This document shows, piece after piece, positions 1 through 9,031 of a stretch of 64,000 nt of DNA; position 1 is the stretch's first letter, and each line of letters begins with the position of its first letter. The stretch is from Lepagella muris. Lineage in GTDB: Bacteria > Bacteroidota > Bacteroidia > Bacteroidales > Muribaculaceae. Made by a program: the position numbers and the translations under genes. The stretch spans positions 1 to 64,000 of the forward strand of contig NZ_SRYB01000011.1 in the NCBI RefSeq assembly GCF_004793975.1, given 5' to 3'. The notes under the pieces are model-generated. The model saw nothing but the letters and a program-made list of their open reading frames with translations. It had not been told where the DNA came from and did no database searches.

Positions 1-10
1 TGTAAAATCC

Positions 11-52
11 GGTGTTCTGGATGCCGTTTTTCGGAACGTCAAACTGAACACC
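11..52. other. Small inverted repeat at window start
   Basis: GGTGTTC (11-17) pairs with GAACACC (46-52), and the enclosed sequence has a CCG-TTTTT-CGG mini-hairpin. It could be the end of a transcription unit lying left of the window. Positions 53-190 are AT-rich and show no gene. Confidence 0.3.
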
Positions 53-180
53 CTACAAAATTAGTTATTTTTTTCCACCCCAACAAATTATAGCCGGAAT
101 TATTTCGCAGATTATTTCCGCAGATAACAGCTAATCATGCTAAGACTATAAGTTCCCTACTCACGCCTGGTACTTTATAG

Positions 181-230
181 TTTTCCATAGAGGCGGCTTT
201 TGTGAGGTGACGAGCAAAAGCCGCCCCGCG
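181..230 (-). terminator. Trailer hairpin of small-gene unit
   Basis: GGCGGCTTTTG (192-202) and CAAAAGCCGCC (215-225) form an 11-bp perfect stem around a 12-nt loop. It sits just past the stop of the last minus-strand gene of the unit. On the minus strand the stem is followed by CTCTATGGAAAA, so it lacks a classical T-run and may act in RNA stability as much as in termination. A nearly identical copy (stem and loop conserved, about 47 bp overall) follows the ParB-like gene at 8938-8986. Confidence 0.6.
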
Positions 231-290
231 TAGTTGCAGGACGGCTTGGTGGTCGTTATGACATTCCGGGACTGGAAACCATTTGGATTT

Positions 291-563
291 TCAGTCAAAC
301 CATTCGGGGTTGCTCTCTCTGAGTATTGCGACAAGTTCGTTGTCGGGGAGCTTCAAATCATTTTCGGAGGTATAGTAGAAGATTTCTTCATCGACACGCT
401 CCGCTTCCTTGTCGGCGAAGCCGTTGCATTTGTCGGTGATTGGATAAGGCATAAGTGCGTCAAGCAATTCCAGTCCACCGATAATAAGGCTCTCGCCCTC
501 GTTGCTTGTCACGATACGGCAGGTATAGTCCGTACTCTTGTAGTTGATTTCAGTCGTTGTCAT
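291..563 (-). CDS. Small conserved mobile-element protein
   Basis: A 90-residue soluble, acidic protein without signal peptide or membrane segment. I do not recognise a named domain. It is the last gene of a minus-strand run of four closely spaced small ORFs (start near 1606), which ends at the hairpin at 181-230. Small proteins of this style are common in Bacteroidales conjugative elements beside PcfK/PcfJ-type genes. No function can be assigned. Confidence 0.6.
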   Translation of the reverse strand: MTTTEINYKSTDYTCRIVTSNEGESLIIGGLELLDALMPYPITDKCNGFADKEAERVDEEIFYYTSENDLKLPDNELVAILRESNPEWFD

Positions 564-627
564 ATCTTGATTGTTTTTGCCACTGCGCCATTGGTGCTGA
601 CGCAGTGGCTATTGATTATTCCGTTGA

Positions 628-864
628 TTAAAAGGTCATTACATGGCAGTCAGTGACCTCGGCAGGTAGTCCGAAAGCAGGGAAATGAGAGAAATATGGG
701 TTGCTCTCTCCCTCTGCTTCGGAAGCGGTGGTGACGGTCTGCACTTTGTTGTCGGCATACCATTTGTCAATCATCGCAATTTCATCGTCAGTCAACCCTG
801 TCGGGTCTCCGTTGATTAGATAGCATAACGCCCATGTTGGGATAGGCTCGATAAAGAACTCCAT
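628..864 (-). CDS. Small conserved mobile-element protein
   Basis: A 78-residue protein starting MEFFIEPIPTWALCYLINGD. The N-terminal part has a compact pattern with an aromatic PTWALCY core followed by GLTDDEIAMIDKW. Proteins of this style occur as small hypothetical ORFs in Bacteroidales mobile elements; I do not know the role. It lies 12 nt after the preceding gene (877-1362) and 64 nt before the next in the same minus-strand unit. Confidence 0.6.
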   Translation of the reverse strand: MEFFIEPIPTWALCYLINGDPTGLTDDEIAMIDKWYADNKVQTVTTASEAEGESNPYFSHFPAFGLPAEVTDCHVMTF

Positions 865-876
865 GACTGTATGTTT

Positions 877-1362
877 TTAGTTGTGATACCCTAATATTGC
901 TCCGATGTATAGTCTATCGCCCTTTTTCAGTCGGGCGATAATATCCATTAGGTCAGCGGAGCGTTCAGCCGTGCCTGTACCTCCATAGAACTCGGTCACG
1001 AAAAGAGCGTCAACGCCAAGCGGATTGATAATGGCTTTTTTCAGTTGCCCTATTGGTCCGTTCCATTTCATCACGTTTGCAGGGGTAAGTTCGGCAGAGA
1101 TAGCCTTGATGTTGTCGAAATGGGATTTCCGCCAAATTGCGAAGCCACCATTGTAGGTAAGGGCGTTTTCATCGGTGGACGTAAACATACCTTTCGGCAG
1201 GATATGTTCAAGAAGAAAACGGATGTCGAATTTGCGTCCGTCCTCGGAGTTTTCGCACACATAGGATATAGAGGCGTTTTCTCCTGCCACAATACGGTCG
1301 ATGTTCAGATAGTCGTTCTCGGCTATCGGCTCGGTGCTGATTTGATAAATAGTGCTGTGCAT
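877..1362 (-). CDS. Hypothetical mobile-element protein
   Basis: The frame is open from 1419, but ATG at 1362 (MHSTIYQISTEP) is the better start: it follows the stop of the upstream gene (1391) by 28 nt, whereas the longer version would overlap it. The 161-residue product is soluble, without recognised domain, and has a C-terminal LKKGDRLYIGAILGYHN. It is the second gene in the four-gene minus-strand unit; function unknown. Confidence 0.6.
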   Translation of the reverse strand: MHSTIYQISTEPIAENDYLNIDRIVAGENASISYVCENSEDGRKFDIRFLLEHILPKGMFTSTDENALTYNGGFAIWRKSHFDNIKAISAELTPANVMKWNGPIGQLKKAIINPLGVDALFVTEFYGGTGTAERSADLMDIIARLKKGDRLYIGAILGYHN

Positions 1363-1390
1363 AGTCTTTTTGATGTTTGAGCGTTTTATA

Positions 1391-1606
1391 CTACGGTTTA
1401 ATTCTTGTGGTCTTGCCAATTTTTGTGTCGGGGTGAACCGGAAACTCCCAGTTTACTTCATCATCAGGAAGTGAGGAATGTATGTCACTGCCTATAACCA
1501 ATCCGCAGTGTTTTTCAACATACTCCCTTGCCTGTGCCGCGTTTTCAGCCTCTATGTCGAAGAAGCCACTGAATATGTACTCTGTTCTGACTCTGAATTG
1601 TGCCAT
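1391..1606 (-). CDS. Small protein, possibly DpnD/PcfM-like
   Basis: A 71-residue protein and the first gene of the small-gene unit. The N-terminal half (beta strand FRVRTEYIFSGFFDIEAENA, then AQAREYVEKH) resembles the short alpha/beta fold of DpnD/PcfM-type proteins, which accompany PcfK and PcfJ in Bacteroidales mobile elements. The resemblance is weak and the name is only a suggestion. Its leader carries a hairpin (1633-1662) also found ahead of the ParB-like gene. Confidence 0.5.
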   Translation of the reverse strand: MAQFRVRTEYIFSGFFDIEAENAAQAREYVEKHCGLVIGSDIHSSLPDDEVNWEFPVHPDTKIGKTTRIKP

Positions 1607-1632
1607 TGTTTTTTGAGTTTTGAGTTAATTTT

Positions 1633-1662
1633 CTCCCTTTTGTTTGAAGCTCTTTGAGCTTC
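1633..1662 (-). promoter_or_regulatory. Leader hairpin shared with parB unit
   Basis: Read on the minus strand, a 7-bp stem GAAGCTC/GAGCTTC with a 3-nt loop (1646-1662) is followed by AAACAAAAGGGAG, 27 nt upstream of the ATG at 1606. The ParB-like gene has the same arrangement at 11021-11049 with a different stem sequence (GAAGCC/GGCTTC) and the same AAACAAAAGGGA tail. Compensatory changes in the stem suggest a functional RNA structure. Confidence 0.5.
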
Positions 1663-2452
1663 TCCGGCAGGGCTGGCCGTTTTTCGTGCAGTCCCACAAC
1701 TGCGGCCATAAGGGAGGATAAGGCAAGTGTGTAGTCTGCGGCAAGCGAGGGATACCCATTTTTTTCGGAATTGAGGGAGAAATAAACGATTGAGTGAGAG
1801 CAGAACAAAATTTATTTTGGTATGCCGAGCGTGAGTTTATTGCGCAATGCGAAAAAATGTGGAGGCTCACGAGTGCGGACGCCGACCACAAGCGTAGCGT
1901 CACTTGACGTTCCTCCCGGACGCAGTAACTTCGCACGCCAAAACGCCAGTCCCTGCCGAGGCTCAAAATCTTCAAGGGAAAGAACCGGCCACCGTTGACC
2001 CTTGCCGTTTCAAAGTGCCAGCCTTGAAGCGGCGCAGTCATCGTTTGCAGACCGTATTCCAAAGAGAGGCTACAACGCGAGAGTCGAGCGAAGGCTTGCC
2101 CTCGCTTTGCTCTGGCGTTGTCGCCGCCTCCGGCTTCAGCCGGGCATCATATACAAAATCAGAACTGCCCGAAGCTGAATCGGTGTGAGACACGGAATCA
2201 GTAGGGCAACCGGTAAACAGCACAAGGCGATGTGCCGTGCCTGTGGATCCGCGGGCCACTGACACGGCTTATCACTTGAATCATCACATCATTTGGGGAG
2301 CAAGCGGTGGTGATAAGGTTGTGTGAGGCAATACGCCCGGCGCACTGCCTCACGCTCCTGTAGCCACGGCTTGCAAACCTATCAGTTACCACTCATAGCA
2401 ACAAAATATTAATTTTTTCTGAGCCACCACGTTTAAATGTTAAGATTTTTAA
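1663..2452. other. Structured non-coding block, no gene
   Basis: Nearly 800 bp without a convincing ORF; short frames present are low-complexity or overlapping. The segment 2090-2390 is GC-rich and carries consecutive inverted repeats: about 2131-2146 with 2166-2183, GCCGTG 2234-2239 with CACGGC 2263-2268, CTTATCAC 2268-2275 with GTGATAAG 2310-2317, and GTGAGGCA 2323-2330 with TGCCTCAC 2346-2353. Such clustering fits an origin of transfer or replication, or a structured RNA. I cannot decide which. Confidence 0.45.
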
Positions 2453-5017
2453 TCAGAAACGATATTGGATTGAAGCGAGGATGTTGCGTGGGTGAATTTG
2501 GAATGAGTGTTCCGATCGGGAGAGTGTTCCGTATGTCACATATTGATAGTGCCGTTTGTCAAGGAGATTATTGGCGGTAAGAGAAAGACGCACTTTGCTG
2601 CTTACGTGCCAAACGGCTGAAGCGTCCAGAAGCACGAGGTTTTCGACATTGCCTTCCGGGAATTTGGTGAGGAAATGCTCTGCTCCCAAAGTGAATTGCC
2701 AGCGGTCATGCGGCATAATTGTTGTGTAAAGTTTTTGGTTGAATGAGTGGGTGTCGTTATCAATTTCTCCAATTTTCAGACGAGAGTAGCCGTAATTGGC
2801 ATCATAGTTCACAGAAAGCCATTTGCAAAGACTTCCCTTGAAATATGGTTTGACCGAGATTGTCTGCTGACTGTAATCTTCCACGATGTTGTCACGCATT
2901 GAAGATGCTGAACTCGTAGATGCATTTATTTCCACGCCAATTACCATGCGGCTATGTCCGAGCCCTTTGCTTATTCCGCCGCTTACGTTCCAGAAATGAC
3001 TTCCCGAAAGCCTATTTGCGTATGTTGACACAATGAAATCATCAATAAACAGTTGGTTTGACATAAAAGAGCAGCGGCTGTAATTGTATGTCAGCGAGGC
3101 ATTGCCAAAGAAGGATGTCAGAGGATTGCGGTATTTATAGCTTGCCGAAGCGACAACATTTTGCGAATATTTGTCAATATCGCTTGCAATAAAAAGATTG
3201 CGATAGTCTGACATTACCGGTACACTGATATTCATATAAGCCTGGGGTGAGCTGAGCTGATAAGAAATTGATGCTGAAACCTCGCTCTTTGCCGAAGTTT
3301 TCTTGCGTACATAAAATCGTGGTAAGATGTTGATATAATCATGCTGGCCATTGACGCTATGGTGTAGCCATTTTATGGGTATCTTGGCGGACAGCAGCCA
3401 TCCATTACGTTCATAGTCGAGTTGCGGAGTAGCGTACAGATTGGAAAGGAATGTGTTGAAATATCTCGAATTGTCGAAATCCCCCATTCCAATCAGGAAA
3501 AGATTCAGACGATGATAATTCAAATCGACACCGCCGTTGATGTAGAATTTCCAAAAACGACCCAACTTGCCCCAACGTGATTCGGTGGTGCTCCGGAAAT
3601 CAGTAGTGCCAACGTTTTGGACTGCATACTCCTCGCCATTTACAAAGAGTCTATCGGGGCGATGAGCAAATGAATTGCGCGAGGTCAGCTCAAACAATTT
3701 CTTGTCATTGCGCTTTACAAGTTTCAGGTCGTTGTTGGCAGAAAAATTGCGGCGACGGATACGCTGGTCAAGGTCAAAAGAGCCGGTTATGTTGGAATTG
3801 GCTTTTTCCCACACACCTTCAACCGTGAATTTATCCTTCAGGAAATAACCACGCTTGTTAATCTGCATATTGAATTGAGCCGAAACATCATGGCTCTGCG
3901 TGCGCAAGCTATTGTTCTGAATGAATTCAGGAATTGCTTGGCTGAAGTAATCCGTCCTTAATCCGGATTTGTAGTCAAGCCTGTCGCCCACATAATTCAG
4001 TTTGAAACGCATTGAGGTATCGCCACGCTTCCATGCCGTGATTGAGTTGGCAAGCCACGACAGGTTGTCGCGTGTCCGCTTCTCATTGAGCGGGGCGTTG
4101 ACAATGTCGGCAGCTATATACTCCGGCCACAAGGACTCGGAATAACCGGTGAACGACATATCGCTGAAATCATGTTCTGTAATCTGCTCGTCTGGGTTCC
4201 AGCCCGTGTTACCACCGCGAATGGTCAGTATATTCTGAACCTTAGGGGCAATGCGCATGGCGTATAGAGAACCGTCGTATAGCCACGGTTGCACACCTGT
4301 TCCGGCTTTGGCCACGCCGACTGTCTTACCTTTCGCTCCTTCGTTGAGCTTGATATTGATGCCGGCCTCTTCGGGGAATTCAATACCTTCCAAAGCCTTT
4401 ACTGGCTGATGATTTTCCATCACCTCCACCGACTTCACATCCTTGTGGGAGATATTGTTGGTGGCGAGCCCATACTGACCTCCAAGGAAATCATCGCCGT
4501 CAATATAGAATTTATTGATTGGCTTCCCCTGATACTTGATTGTTCCATCGTCCTCGACTTTTATACCCGGCAACCGCTTTATCACGTCAATGATAGCATT
4601 GTCGGAGGCGTTTGCATAGCGCGAGACATTGAACACCAGTGTGTCCCCCTTTGCATAGATGTCGGGGGCCTGTACAATCACGTCTTTCAACTGCGTTGCT
4701 TTCGGCCACATCTCCACACCCTTTGCAAAGTCGTGGTTCTTTGACAATTTCAATGACTCATATCCCATACAGCGGAATGAAATAGAATCTATCGAGTCAG
4801 ATATTTTGATTTTGAAAACGCCATCCGCATTCGAAGAAGCAAACGCCGTGGCTTTTCCTTGCTTATTCAGAGCCTGCACCACCGCACCCACTATGGGTTG
4901 GCCATTTTCTCCGTCTATGATTGTTCCGGAGGCCGTTTCCGGGACTGCCGCCGAAGCCGACAGCAGCCCAAGAAACAGGCAAAGTATGAAAAAACTGTAT
5001 CTGTTCATTTTCTCCAA
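2453..5017 (-). CDS. TonB-dependent receptor-like beta-barrel protein
   Basis: 854 residues with an N-terminal signal peptide (hydrophobic stretch about residues 6-23), then a carboxypeptidase-regulatory-like domain (about 30-110), a plug-like domain (about 113-220, with ANASDNAIIDVIKRLPGI and FYIDGDDFLGGQYG) and a long beta-barrel ending in an aromatic residue (SIQYRF), as expected for the BAM signal. It belongs to the outer-membrane beta-barrel/TonB-receptor family often coded beside GLPGLI proteins. Its start overlaps the end of the GLPGLI gene by 13 nt, so the two are probably translationally coupled. An internal ATG at 5008 is an alternative start. The ligand is unknown. Confidence 0.85.
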   Translation of the reverse strand: MEKMNRYSFFILCLFLGLLSASAAVPETASGTIIDGENGQPIVGAVVQALNKQGKATAFASSNADGVFKIKISDSIDSISFRCMGYESLKLSKNHDFAKGVEMWPKATQLKDVIVQAPDIYAKGDTLVFNVSRYANASDNAIIDVIKRLPGIKVEDDGTIKYQGKPINKFYIDGDDFLGGQYGLATNNISHKDVKSVEVMENHQPVKALEGIEFPEEAGINIKLNEGAKGKTVGVAKAGTGVQPWLYDGSLYAMRIAPKVQNILTIRGGNTGWNPDEQITEHDFSDMSFTGYSESLWPEYIAADIVNAPLNEKRTRDNLSWLANSITAWKRGDTSMRFKLNYVGDRLDYKSGLRTDYFSQAIPEFIQNNSLRTQSHDVSAQFNMQINKRGYFLKDKFTVEGVWEKANSNITGSFDLDQRIRRRNFSANNDLKLVKRNDKKLFELTSRNSFAHRPDRLFVNGEEYAVQNVGTTDFRSTTESRWGKLGRFWKFYINGGVDLNYHRLNLFLIGMGDFDNSRYFNTFLSNLYATPQLDYERNGWLLSAKIPIKWLHHSVNGQHDYINILPRFYVRKKTSAKSEVSASISYQLSSPQAYMNISVPVMSDYRNLFIASDIDKYSQNVVASASYKYRNPLTSFFGNASLTYNYSRCSFMSNQLFIDDFIVSTYANRLSGSHFWNVSGGISKGLGHSRMVIGVEINASTSSASSMRDNIVEDYSQQTISVKPYFKGSLCKWLSVNYDANYGYSRLKIGEIDNDTHSFNQKLYTTIMPHDRWQFTLGAEHFLTKFPEGNVENLVLLDASAVWHVSSKVRLSLTANNLLDKRHYQYVTYGTLSRSEHSFQIHPRNILASIQYRF

Positions 5018-5886
5018 TCGCGTTCAATGTAATCAAATGGCAGTTCGATAGGATCGTAAGCGTCCAGCACGGGACTGCCCTCTTCGTCATAAACGTCTAT
5101 ATGTCCATGTCCTCCCTCCTCATAGTAAGCGTAAGGATTTATGTCATAGCGATGCTTTGCATCATAATATTTTGCGCGTGATGTCGTGTTGTAAGGAACT
5201 TTATACATCGTTATCGGTCTGTCTGCTTTTGACTTTAAGCCGATACATTCAAAATTATAATGTCCGTCTTTGTCGGACGCCTTCATAATCAGCCCCGGCA
5301 GACCATACAGTTTCCACGGCCCCTCCATCAGAGGAATCTCCTCGGAATAGAATGCCATCCATTCTCGTCCACGAAAATTGCAGACAGCTGAATGACATTC
5401 ATATCCAAGCACATTGGTAACGCTGTCGGTTAGCTCCCATTCAAGTTCCGGCATATCGTCCTCATAACAGAACCAATCCATACAGATTTTTTCAGTATGG
5501 GTCAGTTTGCCCTGGGGATAATTCTTGAAGATAGTCATGAATTCTCCGTTGGAGAGTTTTCCGTCCATGGCGGCCTCTGCCACCTGTTCCGGAGTTATGT
5601 TCATCAGGAGCGAATCTACTGTAAGATTCTTGTAGCTGGAGAATTTGGAGAGACCGTCGGGGCCGATCTGCAGAAGCATCTGGTCTGTTGTGTAGTTGTC
5701 TTCAAGTTGGCCGGTAGTGTCATTGCACCATGAATAATCGTAAACGAATTCCATTGTCTCGGGTGCGATAGTCTCGGTTTCGGGAACTTTGCTCTGGAAT
5801 ATTCCGAGAGTACGGCGCATAACTTTGCCCGAAGCGGCCATTGCAAGTGTCATGATGGCCATAAAGATGATTGCTGTTTTCTTCAT
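5005..5886 (-). CDS. GLPGLI family secreted protein
   Basis: 293 residues with an N-terminal signal peptide (hydrophobic stretch about 4-18). The signature YGLPGLIMKASD (about residue 195) identifies the GLPGLI family of Bacteroidota, periplasmic or surface proteins of unknown function commonly paired with a TonB-receptor-like protein. Here the pair is an operon, transcribed away from a two-component system that probably controls it (inference from divergent placement). A TAACTTTG -7 box lies 28 bp upstream of the ATG. Confidence 0.85.
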   Translation of the reverse strand: MKKTAIIFMAIMTLAMAASGKVMRRTLGIFQSKVPETETIAPETMEFVYDYSWCNDTTGQLEDNYTTDQMLLQIGPDGLSKFSSYKNLTVDSLLMNITPEQVAEAAMDGKLSNGEFMTIFKNYPQGKLTHTEKICMDWFCYEDDMPELEWELTDSVTNVLGYECHSAVCNFRGREWMAFYSEEIPLMEGPWKLYGLPGLIMKASDKDGHYNFECIGLKSKADRPITMYKVPYNTTSRAKYYDAKHRYDINPYAYYEEGGHGHIDVYDEEGSPVLDAYDPIELPFDYIERDWRK

Positions 5887-5913
5887 ATCTTTTGTGGTTT
5901 AAGTTTCACGATG

Positions 5914-5921
5914 CAAAGTTA
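5914..5921 (-). promoter_or_regulatory. -7 box for GLPGLI/TonB operon
   Basis: TAACTTTG on the minus strand matches the Bacteroidota -7 consensus TAnnTTTG, 28 bp before the ATG at 5886. I see no clear -33 TTG. The 166-bp gap to the histidine kinase therefore holds two divergent promoters. Confidence 0.5.
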
Positions 5922-6040
5922 CTGCCGCCATTACCCTTTAGACGAAAATAATCATTACTCAAACATTATGGAATTATTACTAAATTATTACTGTCGTCCA
6001 ATTATCCATCATTTCAGACGTTTATATCATAGATAATGGC

Positions 6041-6048
6041 TAATTTTG
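6041..6048 (+). promoter_or_regulatory. -7 box abutting histidine-kinase ATG
   Basis: TAATTTTG fits TAnnTTTG and ends only 4 nt before the ATG at 6053. Transcription from this box would begin at or within the start codon, giving a leaderless or nearly leaderless message. The same 4-nt spacing recurs at the rhodanese gene (60783-60790). Confidence 0.45.
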
Positions 6049-6052
6049 CATC

Positions 6053-7525
6053 ATGGAAAAGAAAATAAAGACGCTCTACATACTCTCGATTGTTGCCATA
6101 CTTGCTTTCCTTGGAATGCAAGCATATTGGTTGTATGGTCGATATGAGTACTCTCTGACTGAATATGAGAACAGAACGGGACTATTAGTAATAGAAGCCT
6201 TGAAAGAGTATAGCAAAGCACGTGCTCGCGGTTCTGCAACACAGGGGGATACAGTAAAGGTGCAGTCGCGATTCCAAATGAGTCATAGTTTGGATTCCAT
6301 AGGTAAATCAATTCGGAAGGTCACCGTAAGGACAAATGTTATAAATGGTCGAAAACTTTTGGGCATTGCGGAGAATCGCAAACTCACTCCCGAAGAAATG
6401 AAAAGACTTGAGGAAATGGTCATGGACTCCCTTGAAATGGTTGATGCCAAGATTGCAACTATCGATGCCTCATCTGCTCCGTCTGACGGTATTGCGTGGA
6501 ATGCCATGAAAAATTTTGAAAGTGAGGTTCAATCTCCTTTTACAAAAGAGGGTATTGATTCAATCCTCAGAAAGCACAATCTTATTGCAGAAATCGCTCT
6601 GATTTTGCAGGACAGCGTTACATGGGAACCCACCACTATACGTCATTCATCTGTAATATCGCCCAAATTCAAGGTCACAACCCCTTATTCCGAACTTGAA
6701 AGAAAGGCGGTAGTGATAGAATGTGAGATTCCCTCATCGGAGATATTATGCAATATGGGATGGACGTTAGCTCTGGCCGTTGTTCTCTCGTTGTTCCTTA
6801 TTCATTGCCTCTTATGGCAGATCAAGACCATAGTCAAGCTGACTCGACTTGACAAGATGCGCAACTCGTTTATCACTACAATGATTCACGAACTGAAACG
6901 ACCAATTTCAACATTGAAGATGTGTGTTTCCGGAATTGACAATGACAAACTGATGGAAGATAACCAATTGCGTCATGAACTCACCGGAGAGATACGTATG
7001 GCTCTTGATAACCTTTCGGCATATTTCTCCAAGTTACGTGACATAACATTCAATAACGTAGAGCAGATTCCTCTCAATGTATCCTCATTCAACCTTACTG
7101 TGCTTGTTGACAGTGTTATAAAATCAATCACAGTGCCAAGTACTAAGGATGTTGTGTTTGAAAATGCTGTTCCGGAAAATTTTGAGATTTCTGCCGATTG
7201 CTCACATCTCATTAATATCCTTACGAATTTGATTGAGAACGCAATAAAATACTCAAGCGATAAGGTGACGATAAAAATAAATGCTGTCAGCACTTCGGAC
7301 GGTTGCCAGATTATTGTCAAGGATAATGGCAACGGTATCGCGGCCGATGATATAAACAGAATCTTCAACCGTTTCTATCGGGGCAAAGCATCTGCTTCCG
7401 ACATCCCAGGAATGGGACTTGGTCTTGCATACGTCAAACTCCTGACGGATGCTCATGGTGGCGAAATATCTGTGGAAAGCACCGTGGGTGTCGGCTCATC
7501 ATTCTCAATAAAACTACCGCAATGA
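6053..7525 (+). CDS. Membrane sensor histidine kinase
   Basis: 490 residues. TM1 is about residues 7-27 and TM2 about 235-257, enclosing a 200-residue periplasmic sensor region without recognised domain. The H-box is MIHELKRPISTLK (phospho-acceptor His near 279), the N-box NLIENAIKYS near 395, G1 DNGNGIAA near 423 and G2 GMGLGLAY near 453, so a complete HisKA plus HATPase_c core is present. The stop overlaps the response-regulator start by 4 nt. The signal is unknown; the divergent GLPGLI/TonB pair and downstream beta-barrel are likely targets. Confidence 0.9.
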   Translation: MEKKIKTLYILSIVAILAFLGMQAYWLYGRYEYSLTEYENRTGLLVIEALKEYSKARARGSATQGDTVKVQSRFQMSHSLDSIGKSIRKVTVRTNVINGRKLLGIAENRKLTPEEMKRLEEMVMDSLEMVDAKIATIDASSAPSDGIAWNAMKNFESEVQSPFTKEGIDSILRKHNLIAEIALILQDSVTWEPTTIRHSSVISPKFKVTTPYSELERKAVVIECEIPSSEILCNMGWTLALAVVLSLFLIHCLLWQIKTIVKLTRLDKMRNSFITTMIHELKRPISTLKMCVSGIDNDKLMEDNQLRHELTGEIRMALDNLSAYFSKLRDITFNNVEQIPLNVSSFNLTVLVDSVIKSITVPSTKDVVFENAVPENFEISADCSHLINILTNLIENAIKYSSDKVTIKINAVSTSDGCQIIVKDNGNGIAADDINRIFNRFYRGKASASDIPGMGLGLAYVKLLTDAHGGEISVESTVGVGSSFSIKLPQ

Positions 7526-8190
7526 AAAAAATACTGCTCGTTGACGATGATTTGAAAAACTCCATGCTTCTCAAACGCTTCATAGAGGCTGAGGGGTATG
7601 AGGTTGTATATGCCTCTAATGGCAAAGTGGGATTGGAACTATACCGAGACGTCCATCCCGATTTGATACTTCTCGACATAAATATGCCGGAGATGAACGG
7701 TTTTGAGGTCGCACAGACCATACGTGAAACCGATCGTCGCATAATAATATTTTTCCTCACAGACCGTACCGACAAGGTTGACCGCCTATATGGCTTCAAA
7801 CTAAAGGGCAACGACTATATACCTAAGCCATTCTATCCTGAAGAGTTGATAGCCAAGATAAATGAACGATTTGAAAGCGACATAACCTCACAGGATATTG
7901 AGTATCTATTGGGTAATACATTGTTCCGACCAAATCTTGCATCATTGACATATAAAGGCGAAACGCACTCTCTTTCTGTGCGCCAAACGGAGATTCTTGC
8001 AATCCTCGCTAAAAATGTCGGTAAGGTTGTTGACCGCGACACTATTCTCAACACCGTGTGGGGCGACAGCAGTTACGCCAACTCCCTTGCTCTCAACGTG
8101 CAGATAACCTATATCCGAAAACTCCTCACCGATCCTTCTATAACGATAACTTCTCTGAAGAAGAAAGGATATATTCTAACAATCAACTAA
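7522..8190 (+). CDS. OmpR-family response regulator
   Basis: 222 residues. The receiver domain (1-120) has the acidic pair at D8/D9/D10, phospho-acceptor D52 in LILLDINMPE, and a Lys in DYIPKPF. A C-terminal winged helix (about 127-222) carries the typical VWGDSSYANSLALNVQI and ITSLKKKGYIL segments. It is the cognate partner of the overlapping kinase gene. The family resembles RprY-type regulators of Bacteroides, but I would not assign that name. Confidence 0.9.
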   Translation: MKKILLVDDDLKNSMLLKRFIEAEGYEVVYASNGKVGLELYRDVHPDLILLDINMPEMNGFEVAQTIRETDRRIIIFFLTDRTDKVDRLYGFKLKGNDYIPKPFYPEELIAKINERFESDITSQDIEYLLGNTLFRPNLASLTYKGETHSLSVRQTEILAILAKNVGKVVDRDTILNTVWGDSSYANSLALNVQITYIRKLLTDPSITITSLKKKGYILTIN

Positions 8191-8200
8191 TCCACAAAAT

Positions 8201-8869
8201 ATGAATAAGAGAATCACTGAAATATTTTGTCTAATCACTATATTGATTGCAATGCCGGCTTTAGCACAAGATAAAAGTGAAGAAAACTTTAATTTTGCCA
8301 ATAGCAAAGTTTCATTCAGTGGTCTTGTAACCTCGTCGGACTCTTACCAGTTGGAAGCATCGTACCACTATATGTTCAACCGTTACATTGGACTTGGTGG
8401 AGCATTCGGATATTGGAGCGTATGGTATGAAGATGGCTGGGCCGCAGAAAAAGACTGGGAAATAGAGAGCGACGATAATAAACCGTCAAATTTTTATTTG
8501 CGCCCATCGATTGTGCTTAAATCACCGGCGTTAAAGATTAAACAGGTTGATTTGGGGTTATATGCAGAACCCGGCATTATGCTAAACATTCCGTATCAAC
8601 GTATCAATATACGACAATATATCAATTGGCCTGATTATGATTATAAATACGTGAGCACATCCAAAGGTCAATGGTTTGCCATAGATTTGCGTGTGGGTAT
8701 TTTTGTGAATTTTGGACCTTGCGGATTCAGTGCTGGATATATAATGTCAAATTTGGATGTTTACAGCCAATATCGACAACTTTCCTATAAAGGCACTTCC
8801 TTCAGCAAATACTATCCGAAGAAATCATTCATGCAAGGAGCATATCTTACCGCATCATATTACTTTTGA
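8201..8869 (+). CDS. Small outer-membrane beta-barrel protein
   Basis: 222 residues with a signal peptide (cleavage near AMPALAQ) followed by alternating aromatic/hydrophobic strands and a C-terminal YLTASYYF ending in phenylalanine, all typical of a small outer-membrane barrel. It starts 10 nt after the response regulator and is probably co-transcribed with the kinase and regulator. It may be a reporter or target of that system; the function is unknown. Confidence 0.7.
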   Translation: MNKRITEIFCLITILIAMPALAQDKSEENFNFANSKVSFSGLVTSSDSYQLEASYHYMFNRYIGLGGAFGYWSVWYEDGWAAEKDWEIESDDNKPSNFYLRPSIVLKSPALKIKQVDLGLYAEPGIMLNIPYQRINIRQYINWPDYDYKYVSTSKGQWFAIDLRVGIFVNFGPCGFSAGYIMSNLDVYSQYRQLSYKGTSFSKYYPKKSFMQGAYLTASYYF

Positions 8870-8937
8870 TAAATACTGTTAAACATCATATAATGCTAAA
8901 ATAGCCAGCTTCCGGCGCGAGTCGGGGGCTTTGTCGT

Positions 8938-8986
8938 TTTCCAAAGAGGCGGCTTTTGGGAGGTGACGAGCAAAAGCCGCCCCGCG
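8938..8986 (-). terminator. Trailer hairpin of parB unit
   Basis: GGCGGCTTTTG (8948-8958) pairs with CAAAAGCCGCC (8971-8981). Stem, loop (GAGGTGACGAG) and flanks are the same as at 181-230 apart from two differences. It lies about 50 nt beyond the stop of the minus-strand ParB-like gene and also faces the end of the plus-strand barrel gene, so it may act on both. Confidence 0.6.
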
Positions 8987-9031
8987 CCTCTCGGCATGGG
9001 GTGGCTTGCTCAAACATAGGTGATTGTCGCT

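Noticed and set aside
1545..2392. Several ORFs of 64-145 codons on both strands
   Set aside because: They overlap one another, have low-complexity or arginine/serine-rich translations and coincide with the hairpin block; no coding signal or recognisable protein.
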